This document shows, one piece after another, positions 1 to 10,548 of a stretch of DNA of 64,000 nt (position 1 is the first letter of the stretch; the number at the start of each line of letters is the position of its first letter). Under the pieces are notes generated by a model. It did not search any database and had not been told where the DNA came from. It saw only the letters and a program-made list of their open reading frames with translations. The stretch is from Diatrype stigma (taxonomy: Eukaryota; Ascomycota; Sordariomycetes; Xylariales; Diatrypaceae), in contig JAKJXP020000143.1 in assembly GCA_022225965.2 (NCBI GenBank), positions 29,563 to 93,562 of the forward strand, written 5' to 3'. The translations under genes and the position numbers were made by a program.

Positions 1-65
1 ATTCTTTCTTATATCGTAAGCCTTATCCTTATATTTGCTTTTGAATTAAGCAAACCCTTCGAAAA

Positions 66-2110
66 TATCGGATACCGTTTATTTTTAACGACCCTTAATT
101 CTTTCGTAACAAATATCCGAAATAGGTTTTAAAAAACCGGCCTCCGTTATTCCTATAAATTCATTTATAATGGATAATAATAATCGCAATAACGGCAACG
201 CCCCGAAAGCTATTTTTTTATTTTAAGAAAGCCAAATAATAAAATGGCAATAACAAAGCCTAACGCCCCGAAACAATATAAGTTTTAAGGAAACATTTTT
301 ATTTATTCACTTTTAAAAACCCTTAAAAACCTTTTAACAAATTCCATCTTAATAGCAATTAAATTAATACGTAAAGAAAAAATAAAGTATTCGAATTAAA
401 TTCGAAATGCTTATAGCTTATTCCTTATTTTTTAATACCGTCCGAAATACATTTTAATAATTTATGCTTATATATTAATAATAAACCCAATTAGTATATT
501 AATAAATTAAACGGCTTATAATAAGCTTAATAAACGCAAAAAGCCCGGAAAACTTTAATTCTTTTTTTTTCGCTTTTTACGTTATGCATATTAAAATAAA
601 TAACTTAACTGTTTTCCGTTATGCTTTCCTTTCGTTAATTCTTTTAAAGGACCCTATTAACCTCGTCTTTAACGAATCCCCTAGAAATACGCCCTTACCC
701 TTCCGTAAGCGACGCGTATTTTTCGCATTCCATTTTCCAACGAATACGGCCACGTCATTGCCGCTTGTATTATCCCGATCCCAATCGTACGCATCGACAG
801 CCCGCTTTAAAAATAAAAAGGTCCAAAATTAAACTAACGTAACGAAAAAACCGAAAAAACCCAAAAGAATGTAACCCCTTAGCCCTAGCCCCAACAGGTC
901 AATATAATCCCAGCCAGCGAAAAAAGCCGATAACCGCCTTTTTTTTCGCCTTATTGCCGATTATCCCTAATACGTATTGCGCCTTATAAATATTCGAACC
1001 ACGATAATAAATATTTTTAAATTTAACTTATAAGAAATTATTAATACTTAAAAAACTTAAACCTAAATAAGCATTAAAATTCCGTAATAATACCGCTAAA
1101 CAATACATTTTCGACGAAACTTTCAAAATAAAAGGCTTAATTATCGAAAGAAACTAAAAACTGGCATATATATATTCTCGTCGAAATCCTAAAAAAATTC
1201 CGTATTTATATAAATACGTAACTTATCGACGTTATTATTAAGGCCGAAATAATCGCTTAAACGAATATAAACCTTATTTCCTTATATCGCTTTAAACGGC
1301 ATATTTCCGACGTTCCTATATAAGAATGAATCGTCGTTTTTCCCTAAACCGTTAAACGCTTTAAAATTTTCGACTTCCGTTTTAAAAAGCTTATTATTAA
1401 AACTTTTAAAATTATTTAATACCAGGTTTGCCTTAATTTTTACGACAAACGGCATTACGATAATAACCCGTATTATTAATAATACGGCAAAAAATATAAA
1501 ATATACGAAACCATACGTTAAAAAGAATTTACGAAAATAAAATTAAATGCCTCAATTATTACGGCCTTTATAGGTTTATTTCGTTAATATATTTAATCCG
1601 GCCCATAAAAAAACCGGCAAAATTATTCGATTAATTAAATAATAATTCGCTAAAATTAAATAATTAAAAAAGCAACAATATAACAAAATGCTTAAAAAAA
1701 AGGAAAATTTAATAGCTAATTTAATCTTATTTTTAATAATTATAACCGTAATTCGAAATATAAATGCAGGCATAAACCTAAATACGAATATTAAATAACG
1801 AAAACAAAAATTCGATGGGATTTTTTATTCCAACTGGCCCTAAAATTCCCAAAAAGCCACGATTACCGCCATTACTTCCTCCGCCATAAACGACGCGCCG
1901 AATTCCCCTTTAATTTCCCATTTTTGCTTTCGTTCTTATTTCCGCTGTCGCTTTTATTATAAAAAAAACGAAACAAACGAAACGAACAAAAGGAACAAAA
2001 AAACGACAAAAATACCTACATCGACGACGCGGAAAAAAAAGGCGACGACCCCCTTTATTACGACGATGCCAACGAAATAAAAAAATATCCTATATTAATG
2101 GGCCCTTTTA
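66..2110 (+). pseudogene. LINE A ORF1 (Gag-like) relic
   Basis: The start is placed by alignment with copies C and D, where an ATG survives (39350 and 42601); here the codon is mutated. The frame contains the zinc-knuckle region at about 1420-1800 (remnants of a Cys-x2-Cys / His pattern, with several Cys changed to Tyr by RIP). The protein would bind element RNA in a ribonucleoprotein. There are many in-frame TAA/TAG. The 3' boundary is approximate, since no intact stop can be trusted. An 82-codon open stretch at 584-832 has no recognisable domain and seems to be a chance opening. Confidence 0.6.
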
Positions 2111-3604
2111 TTTTAAACGTATCTTAAATAATAAATAAATGCTTAATTTAATTTTATAAAGCCATCGCCCAAAACGCCCTAATAACCGGCGAGGACGATA
2201 TTAATGAATTAACAAATACCTTTCGTTTATATAAAATATTCCTTTCCGAAAGAAATCCGACCTTTATAATTAAAACACCAACGAAAAAAAAAGGCTCGAC
2301 ATATTCGGAAAAAAATAAATTTTTACGATCGTTAAAAATAACGGAATACTTCCGGCCTTTTTATAGTAATACCGTTCGATTATTTAAATAATTATTCATA
2401 ATATAAATTAATATTCGGAAAAAAAAAGCATTATATATAATATAACGCTTAAAATAATCAACGATATAAAAGCAAACGTCGTATTAATATAAAAACCGTA
2501 AATCATAACATTTTACGATAAACGATAAACTAAAACCTATTTCCGATATAATACATTTTCGCCGGTAAAAAACTGGATAAAACATTTCAAAGTTTTTATA
2601 TACGTCCGAAAAAATGCAACCCTTAATATTATATAATTACGTTCCTTTATTATTAAAAACGCGGTCGTAGTATAAATTAACGATGTTATTATCGGAAATA
2701 TTTAGTTCGATAACGGAATACTTTACGTTTTATTCGTTAAATTAAAGCAATAAACGTTTAACCGTTAAAAATAATAGCAAGGAACTTTAATGCCGTTTAT
2801 TAAACGTAATAATTACGATAACGACGACGACATAACGAATTAAAGCAAAAAGTAACGAATTAATTCGAAAACTAAAACCTTTAGGTTCTTAATAAAAACG
2901 AACTTATGTATTATTTAAATAATATAATTAATTTTATAACTTTTAATATATTAAGGAATATAATAAAAATTAATAGCGACATATATATAAATTCCGACCA
3001 TTATACGTTAATCGGCAAAATACCGGTTGATAAGCCCTTTAAAGTTTTTAAGCCCAAATTTATTTTTCCGTTAAATGCGGCTTTAAAGTTTTTTTAATTT
3101 ATTTATACGTATTAAATTAAAAAACGGATAATATTCGCATTAATCCATAAATGCGAAAACTTAATTCTTAAGTTATTAGAAACGCTTAATTATATAATAA
3201 AAACATTAAAAAGTTTAAACATAATCGCAAACGAAACGCGTTTTAATAAAATAAGGAATATAACGAAATTATTAAAAAAAAATGCAATAATTAACAGCCA
3301 TATCGAAAAACGGAACCCCGAATCCGGTTACGGCAAAAAAAACACAAGTCCATTATTCGATAAACAAAAAAACAATATTAAAAACGACAAATAATTGACG
3401 CTATTTCGAATAAATCCATTTATAATATAATAAAATAATATAAACTTAAAAACAATTTTCGAATCCCATTAATAATAAACGGCAACCGAATAATAATAAA
3501 TACGAAAAAAAAACATTCATTATTTCCGATATAAAATCCTCGTTTCCTAAGCCGACATCGAAAACATCGAAAACCCATAGCGCCTATTTAAGCCCTATAA
3601 TCTC

Positions 3605-3832
3605 CTTTCCTATGTCAGACCCCAACACGCTCGCGCTCTGTCTTGGGCCCCTACGACCCTGGATACTCCAGCCGTCCCATACACTAAACAGTGTCGGACC
3701 TCATGTAGACTTAGTCACCCTGTAGACCTCTCACACCCCCTTCGGGGGTGGCTGCATGTAACTAGGTACACTAGCTAGATAGGTCCATCCGGACGTAAAA
3801 ATTCATCATCATCATCATCATCATCATCATTA
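3605..3832 (+). mobile_element. 5'-truncated LINE 3'-UTR insertion, not RIP-mutated
   Basis: This 228-bp insertion lies in the RT region of LINE A. It is flanked by a perfect 16-bp target-site duplication, taagccctataatctc, at 3589-3604 and 3833-3848. Copy B (about 22230) is uninterrupted at the same place. The insert matches the 3' UTR of the LINE family from its last ~230 bp on, includes the ccccttcggggg hairpin, and ends in nine CAT/TCA units. It is GC-richer than its host and keeps CpA dinucleotides, so it arrived after the host was mutated. Confidence 0.9.
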
Positions 3833-5299
3833 TAAGCCCTATAATCTCGATTCTTTCGTATTAAACCCTTTTGCATCCGTATATATATACGAATCCATTT
3901 CTTAAATATAATTAATAATAATGGCAAAAATAAAAAACGTTTATATAAAAACTTCCAATACGGCACCGGAAAAAAACGAATTAATAGCCATATTATTTCA
4001 ATACGCATAGCCGGCTATTAAAAACGCGGTCCGTACGCTTTATAAAAAGTGCCTACGATACGAATACCATTTAATGCCGTTCCGTATTGCTAAAATCGTT
4101 ATGTTCCTAAAAATAAGCAAATCCGATTTTACGGCAATAAAATCTTAACGCCTTATTTATTTATTTATTTTTTTGCTTCGGCAAAAACCTAAAGCGATTA
4201 ATTATTAAGCGCATATCGATAATAAATATCCGTAAAGGTATTATTAATACCTAACAATTTAGCGCCTTACTTAAAAAGTCGGCATTAAACCTAATAATAT
4301 ACGTTATATACAACGTAAAAGCAGCCTTCGCTTAAAACAAAATCGCGTCGCTTTTAATTCTAAACGTTACCGATACCTTTAATACGGTATTACGTAATAA
4401 ATTAATACTTAAATTGCAACAATAAAAATAAAACTATTTATTAATTAAATGAATCGATTTTTGTATAATTAACCGCTTCGCTTTTATTCGAATAAAAAAC
4501 GTTATTATAAATTTTGGCCTATTATTTTGCGATATTTCATAAGGCTTTTTAATATTCCTAATATTATTTATGCTATATACGGAACCTTTTTTACGGAAAG
4601 ACGTCCCGTTAATTCGCTTTAGATATACCGACGACGTTATAATATTACGTACGGGCAAAACCATAGCCGAAATATTCGCCCTATTAATAACCGATATTTT
4701 AAATACCCTTAGTTAAAAACGGAAAAATGTTTTTATTTTCGACCTAACCAAAAGCGACCTTAAACATTTTTAAAAAAGCCAAACCCCTTTAAACGATTCG
4801 GTTATCGTTAGAAATTTTGCGATATACCTATTTAAAAAGGCAATTAAATAATTCGGAATTTTTTTCGATTCCAAGTTAAGCTTTAAGGAATACGTATTTA
4901 AATGAACCGTTAAGGCCTTATGCATTATTAATTATATCCGTTATTTCAATAAAGTAACAAAAAAATCGTTACCGAATAAAATTATAATAACAACTAAGGC
5001 TTACGTAATATTAATAGCCATTTTCGATACGCAAATCTGGTATTTAAATAAAAAACGACCAGCAATTAAAGGCCGGGATTTTATATTAATAAGCATTCTA
5101 AAATACTTTGCAATTTTCAACAAACCGTTTAAGGTCGTCGCTAAAATAACTTTTTTAATTTGTCGCATTATTAATATTTCAATTTTATACCGCGAATTAA
5201 AAATTCCTTTTACGACCGTAATATATAAGCAAATACAAAAACGATACGTTATTCGATTTCGTAGCTTAAATCCGGCTTATTCGGTAATATAACGCATTA

Positions 5300-5433
5300 G
5301 CCGTTCCATACACTAAACAGTGTCGGACCCTATGTAGTTTTAGTCATCCTGTACTCTCACACCCCCTTCGGGGGTGGCCAGTATGTAACCAGGTACACTA
5401 GCTAAATAGGTCCACCCGGACGTAAAAATTCAT
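5300..5433 (+). mobile_element. Short LINE-tail element, 134 bp
   Basis: The insertion is flanked by a perfect 15-bp duplication, taatataacgcatta (5285-5299 and 5434-5448). It starts at gccgt-ccatacac, exactly the base at which the independent copy at 59016 starts, and carries the same hairpin and ggacgtaaaaattcat end. The tail repeat is almost absent here (one CAT). It is not RIP-mutated. Confidence 0.88.
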
Positions 5434-6649
5434 TAATATAACGCATTAATTAATTAAAAAAATAATGGCCTATGCGATTTTAATTAACGTCGAATTTAGC
5501 GGCAAAATGTTTTCGTTCTCTGCTATTAAATAAAAAATAGCCAAATAAATTATTATCCGTTTTAGCCGATAAAAAAAAACGTTTATAAAAAATAATTCGA
5601 ATCCGTTCTTTTTTAGGACTTAATTATATATTTTAACGGCTTTAGAATTAACCGAATTAATTAAGGCTTTATTGCTTATTAAAGCGGCAAACGCTTATAT
5701 ATAACTAATAAATTGTTTTTAAATACAAAGGCTTTCGATAATAAAATAAAAACCGCATATAAAACGACTTAATAAATAAAAAACGTTTAATATAACTTAA
5801 ATCCTTTCTTAATAAGCCCATATTTTTATATTAACAATACGATAATTATTCGATATATTTTCCAATATTTATTAAATAACTTTTAATAAAACTTCTTAAA
5901 TTTCCATTAAGTTGTTTTCCGAATTCGATTATTAGCCTTTTTTATTTAATGAATTCCGAAATACGTCGAAATCGAAAAAAACGAGGCCGCGAACGCCCAA
6001 GCCAAACTCGACGCCGAACGACCGGCCTTCGATAACGATAACCACATTACCGGTATCATAACCTTTTTTTACCTTCGACGTATCAACCGAAAAAAACGTT
6101 TATTCGTTTTTTTTACCTAATAACTTTATAATATACTTTTTTTATATTAACGATAAGAATTCGAAATAAACAAGCCCCTTAAAAAGCTTTTTTTTATTCG
6201 CATAATATTGCATCGCCTTTTTACGGAACGATCCGGCCATAAAAACTTCGTTAATTACTATAAACGCTTTAAATATTCCAACATTATCGATAAATGCCGC
6301 TGCCGTTATGAAAAAAACAAGAAACCGAATTACGTCGTTTCCTATAACCTATTTTAAGGTATCCTCCGATTTTTCGGAATCCGGGCGAAACACGAAACGA
6401 ACGAATTCTTTGGTTATAATGGCTACCGAAACTTCGCAGCCTTCGTTAAAAACATTTATCCGTATGGATTAAAAGCGGAAAAATAAAACAACATTTCTAA
6501 ATCCTGTTTTAAAAAATAAATAACGGACAATAATAAAGCTTCGAAAAGAAATAACTATTCGTCGAAAAAATAAAAACCTTTCCTATATTAAACCCTAATA
6601 CGCTCGTATTTTGTAACTCGCCTATCCGGGTCCGTCCCTTAATACTTTA

Positions 6650-7332
6650 ACCACCTGGATAAGTGGTTAAACTGTCCGCACCTTAGCTAAATCTGCCCAG
6701 CCCAGCAATTGCTGCGGTAGATAACGACCTGGCTTGTCGAAGTACGCAGCTATTAAGCCGCGTGCATGCGACACAAACCGAGCGGGCCCTTTAGCCCGAC
6801 GCCGCCAGCAATGGCAACAAATCCGGCAATTTCTGCCATTCGCCACCGACTTCCGATTTTCCGCCGAAGCCGCTGGCACCAATTATCGACGTCCCCTGCC
6901 CCTTCCGCAGACCTAACGTCCCTTCCTTCCATTCGACGTCCCCCCTTATAACCATTCGCCGGACCGCCCACTATTCGACGACCCGCCGCCGGCTGACAGC
7001 CCCCCCAGCCAACGGTACCCAAAACCCCTCCCGCCACCAGTCATCTATGTGGCAACAACAATGCGTCGATTCCGCCCCCGACGCCCCAGCCCCAGCCCCC
7101 CCCCCCCCTTCTCTTTCTGTTAGCCCCAACTTGCTCGCGCTCTATCCAGGGGCCCCCTGGGGCACCTTGGATACTCCAGCCGTCCCATACACTATACAGT
7201 GTCGGCACCTATGTAGACTTAGTCATCCTGTAAGACCACTCCCCATATACCCCCTTCGGGGGTGGGCTGTATGTAACTAGGTAGCTAGCTAGATAGGTCC
7301 ATCCGGACGTAAAAATTCATTATCATCATCTC
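6650..7332 (+). mobile_element. SINE copy 1 with LINE-derived 3' end
   Basis: This GC-rich 683-bp element lies inside the AT-rich 3' UTR of LINE A, flanked by a 14-bp duplication, cccttaatacttta (6636-6649 and 7333-7346). Its first ~460 bp (head, 6650 to about 7110) have no match in the LINE copies. From about 7111 it is colinear with the LINE 3' UTR (tagccccaac-ttgctcgcgc, then ccgtcccatacac, the ccccttcgggggtggg hairpin, ggacgtaaaaattcat) and ends in TTA/TCA units. An inverted second copy with the same head lies at 35461-36082. The several short ORFs in it overlap in all frames and look non-coding. A SINE moved by the resident LINE is my inference from the shared tail. Confidence 0.85.
6656..6666 (+). 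promoter_or_regulatory. Possible RNA polymerase III box A in SINE head
   Basis: TGGATAAGTGG lies seven bases from the SINE 5' end and matches the tRNA-type box A consensus (TRGYNNARYGG) except at one position. The reversed copy has TGAACAAGTGG. A box B is not convincing: the nearest candidate is gtcgaagtac at 6736-6745. The same bases also form a CCAC...GTGG stem, so the match may be chance. Confidence 0.25.
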
Positions 7333-7508
7333 CCCTTAATACTTTAGCCGTCCTATATATTATATAATATCAGCACCTATATAAACTTAATCATCCTATA
7401 AAACCACTTCCCATATATCCCGTTCGGAAATAGGCTGTATATAATTAAGTAGCTAGCTAAATAAGTCCACCCGGACGTAAAAATTCATTATCATTATTAT
7501 TATTATCA

Positions 7509-8295
7509 GAAATAACGAAACGATTCCGGCTCCTTTATAATAGCACCGCCCGATTATTTAAACAATTGCTTATAATATAAATCAATATCCGTAAAAAAAG
7601 AAAGAAAAAAGCATTATATACGATATAACATTTAAAACGGCAAACGACATAAAAACAAACGTCGTATTAATATAAAAACCGTAAATCGTAATATCTTACG
7701 GTAAATAATAAATTAAGATTTATTTCCGATATAATACATTTTCGCCGGTAAAAAACTAAACGAAATATTCCAAAATATTTATATACGTCCGAAAAAATCC
7801 ATAACTTAATACCGCATAATTGCGCCTTTTCGTTATTAAAAACGCAGTAATAATATAAATTAATAACGTTATTATTAAAAACGTTTATTTAAACGGCGGC
7901 GCATTTTACGCGTTATTAACAGAATTCGAACGATAAGAATTAGGCCCCCGAAAAATAATAATAAGCGACTTTAACGCAATATACTAAACGTAACAGCCGC
8001 GATAACGCAAGCGGCATAACGGTTTTAAGCAAAAAATAACGGATTAATTCGAAAGCCAAAACCTTTAAGTTTTTAACGGAAATGAATTTACGCATTATTT
8101 AGGAAATACCATTAATTTCATAATATCTAACATTTTAAAAAGCTTAATTAAAATAAATAACAATAAATATATCAATTTAAACCATTACATTCTAATCGGT
8201 AAAATATTAATAAGCAAATTTATTAAGATCCTTAAGCCAAAATTTACCTTTCTTTTAAACGCGGCTTTAAGATTTTCTTAACTTATTTATATATA
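7509..8295 (+). mobile_element. LINE copy A2, left fragment (endonuclease region)
   Basis: The sequence resumes directly after the tail of LINE A at the start of the endonuclease region (compare 2335 and 20980) and runs to the endonuclease C-terminus, cttatttatatata at 8282-8295. There it is interrupted by the first Helitron and continues in register at 18465. Heavily RIP-mutated. LINE A inserted into it, so it is older than A. Confidence 0.85.
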
Positions 8296-8388
8296 AAATT
8301 TTTTTGACCGCTACGAAAAGAAAAAAAAGGTACGGCCCTACGCAAGCTTCGGGGACCTTTTTTTTTTTTTTCCGGGTCAAAAAAATTT
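8296..8388 (-). repeat. 3'-terminal foldback of Helitron 1
   Basis: Perfect 14-bp arms (aaatttttttgacc at 8296-8309, ggtcaaaaaaattt at 8375-8388) enclose partly complementary A-rich and T-rich tracts around a central ggccctacgcaagcttcgg. The outer arm starts on the first base of the element. A second, GC-rich palindrome (cccgcgcggg) follows at 8389-8398. This is probably the termination hairpin for rolling-circle transfer, though much longer than the usual 16-20 bp hairpin. Confidence 0.75.
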
Positions 8389-8468
8389 CCCGCGCGGGGC
8401 GATTTTTTTGGGGTTATTGGGCCATTTTACTTGCTTATTTTTTGGATTAACGTAAAATATTAAAACTT

Positions 8469-8565
8469 AATCGGAGATTATTTTATAAAGGTAATATAAT
8501 ACGGAAATTATGTTTAGAAATTCAGGCTTAAAAAATACTTCGAACGTTTTTGCCTGCGATTAATT
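8469..8565. repeat. Inner copy of the ~100-bp inverted repeat, Helitron 1 3' side
   Basis: It is the reverse complement of 18366-18464 with scattered C-to-T type differences (shared blocks: aatacggaaattatgt, agaaattcaggctt, cgaacgttt, gcctgcgatt). It lies 173 bp inside the 3' terminus, whereas its partner forms the very 5' terminus, so the arrangement is asymmetric. Confidence 0.85.
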
Positions 8566-8695
8566 GTTTTTATTATTATAATTTTCTGTTTAGGATTATA
8601 TTAATTATCGATAGCCTAAGCTTTATAAATAACGCCTTTCGTTAATTTCTTTTTAAATCTAAGCGTAATAATTTAATATAATTTATTGTATAAAT

Positions 8696-9049
8696 ATAGC
8701 TCGTATTTATAGTTCTTTTAATTATTTTGTCGCTAAAAATTGCGAAAATACGAATCCCATTCTTTTTAATCCATGGGGAATAAAAGATGTGGCTCGTTTA
8801 TTAAGTGTTCGGTCGAAAATCCGTGCTCCAAATAAGGCGTATAATATTCGTATTTACGCAAAACATTTAGCTTTTTATTGCCCATAAATGGTCGTAATCG
8901 AAAGGCGAAATCCAGAAACGGCTAGGACCGCATTAATGATAATTATTAAAAAAGGAACTGTTAAAAAGGGGGCTATTAAAAAGGGGGCTGGCAAAAGCGG
9001 CTTTAAAAAAGCATAAGAAATGGGCGACGTAATTGCTGCATTAAATTGA
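8696..9049 (+). pseudogene. Helitron ORF X relic, unrecognised, basic C-terminus
   Basis: One frame stays readable for about 118 codons with only two internal stops of RIP type. It contains Asn-Pro-Ile-Leu-Phe, then Val-Ala-Arg-Leu-Leu, Arg-Ala-Pro-Asn-Lys-Ala and Glu-Arg-Arg-Asn-Pro-Glu-Thr-Ala, and a Lys/Gly-rich tail. The same residues are read in Helitron 2 (about 33598 to 33250, - strand), so the frame is conserved between copies that have mutated independently. It lies opposite to the helicase strand, just inside the 3' inverted repeat. No known family is recognised. No ATG is evident and the 5' limit is where I lose the frame. Confidence 0.5.
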
Positions 9050-10548
9050 AACTAAACGAAGGCTGGCGCTTATAAGGGAAAATACGGATAATATCCGACG
9101 ATAAATCGGAATTAACGGTAATAAATTAATTAAATTAATTATTAATTATTTAATTGCGTTTATTCGATTTTTTATTTTTAAGGCCGATATGTTTTTTGAT
9201 TATTTTTTTCCAATTATTCAGCATATTTGACGACGTAATAATTTAATCGTAGCTATTGTTATATTATTGTTTTGCATAAAAGGAATCCATAAATAAAGCC
9301 TTAAAAAAATAAACAATTCAAAAGTTATAAGTTTATTTATTATTTTATTGCGAAAGCTTATTTATAAAAACGATAATAATAGGGCAGGATTTATTTAAGG
9401 CGAATCTTTTTTAAAAATCGCAATATATTTGTTAAATTTTTTAATACGTATTATAAGTTATTAACGAATCGAAAACCAAAAGCATTTTTCGAAGCATTTA
9501 ATATAAAACGCCAACCTAATATTCGAATAAGCTTAAAAGTACTTATTGCGGTATCTAAATAAACGTCGGTTTATTGGTATTATATGTCGTTTTATTATTT
9601 CTTTTTATGGCGTATTTCGGATTAATTTCGAATACGAATAATAACTTGAACGAATTAATGCATTCGGTAATAAATAAGGCCATGCTTTTAATTTTATTTT
9701 TAAGTAAGTATTCGGATTGGAACTTATAATTTAAAGCAAGCCATAATTCGGCAGCTTAAATCTTAAAGGTTACCGCATTTATATAATTAAATACCTTAAT
9801 ATTACGAAAAGATTTATCGCTATTGCTTATAAAATAAGGGCTAATATTTAGGTCGTAATTAAAAGTAAGCGTTTTATTGGCAAAAAAAACGTAATAATTA
9901 ATAATTTAACGTTAAAAAGTTTTATTATTATGGATTATAACCAGCAAATTATTAAATAATCTTATATCGCAATGTTTATAAATAACGAAATATAACGATA
10001 TAATTATAAATGGCAACGATTAAAACGAATAATATATAAGCTGTTGCGATAATATAAAATGAACTTTTCGAAAAAAAACGACCTGGCAATAAAGGTATAA
10101 TAAATAAACAAATAAATTAGGTTTGGTTAAAAATCTGGCTTATAGGTAGATTAATTAGGTTTGGCTAGAAATTTGGCTTATAGGTATTATATAAATAAGT
10201 TTTAATAATTATAACTAATATTTTTTTTAATTATAGCAATATAATAAATATAATATATGCCTTAAATAAAATAATTATAAGCCATTTAAATAGGCCAAAC
10301 TTATTATAGCATATAAAATAAATTTTTTTATTTAATATTTTTAACTTTTAAGCTTTAATTTTTTATATAGCAACTTTATTTTATCCGTTAGTTTTGATTC
10401 GTTTTTAATACATTACTACTTAAATTAAGTTTTTTATACGTAATAGCTATTATAAATAACCGCAAATTACGACTTATTATTAATATAATTAAAAACGAAA
10501 AAATATAGAAGCTAATTTATTAAATTTCGCATATTTCCATTTTTAATA
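9050..10548. other. Helitron 1 stretch without a recognised gene
   Basis: AT-rich, heavily mutated sequence that is mirrored in Helitron 2 (about 31758-33250). No reading frame could be followed on either strand and no repeat or RNA gene is visible. Confidence 0.6.

Larger units (their letters stand above)
2330..6490 (+). pseudogene. LINE A ORF2 relic: endonuclease, RT, RNase H
   Basis: Endonuclease: a GDFN-type motif is seen as G-N-F-N near 2780, and the C-terminal part (2906-3097) retains the Ser-Asp-His triad context. Reverse transcriptase: the catalytic YADD is changed to YTDD at 4624-4635. RNase H: the first strand (I-Y-F-N-G-F) is near 5630, followed by the Asp-Asn-Thr and Gly-x-x-Gly-Asn-like parts up to about 6080, and a Cys-rich tail near 6290-6400. 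Two short LINE-derived insertions interrupt the frame at 3605-3832 and 5300-5433. Ends are approximate. The product would nick target DNA and prime reverse transcription there. Confidence 0.8.
1..7508 (+). mobile_element. Tad-like LINE, copy A, near full length, RIP-degraded
   Basis: This is a non-LTR retrotransposon. Position 1 aligns with about base 57 of copy B (18654), so only the extreme 5' end lies outside the window. Without its three nested insertions and their duplications it would be about 6.47 kb, matching the 6.49 kb of copy D. Order: ORF1 with a zinc-knuckle region, ORF2 with endonuclease, reverse transcriptase and RNase H, then a 3' UTR that ends in (TCA/TTA)n at about 7508. CAA/CAG/TGG codons have become stops throughout. 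Right of the tail the sequence resumes inside another LINE (A2), so copy A inserted into A2. The Tad clade is my assignment from layout and motifs. Confidence 0.88.

Noticed and set aside
3775..4008. 77-codon ORF with a run of Asp (DDDDDDDD) on the - strand
   Set aside because: The Asp run is the translated (ATC/ATG)n tail of the inserted LINE 3' end; the rest crosses the junction into mutated RT sequence.
6667..7280. Overlapping Pro/Arg-rich ORFs on both strands
   Set aside because: They lie in the GC-rich SINE, occur in all frames and are not kept in the second copy; they are expected where stop codons are rare by composition.
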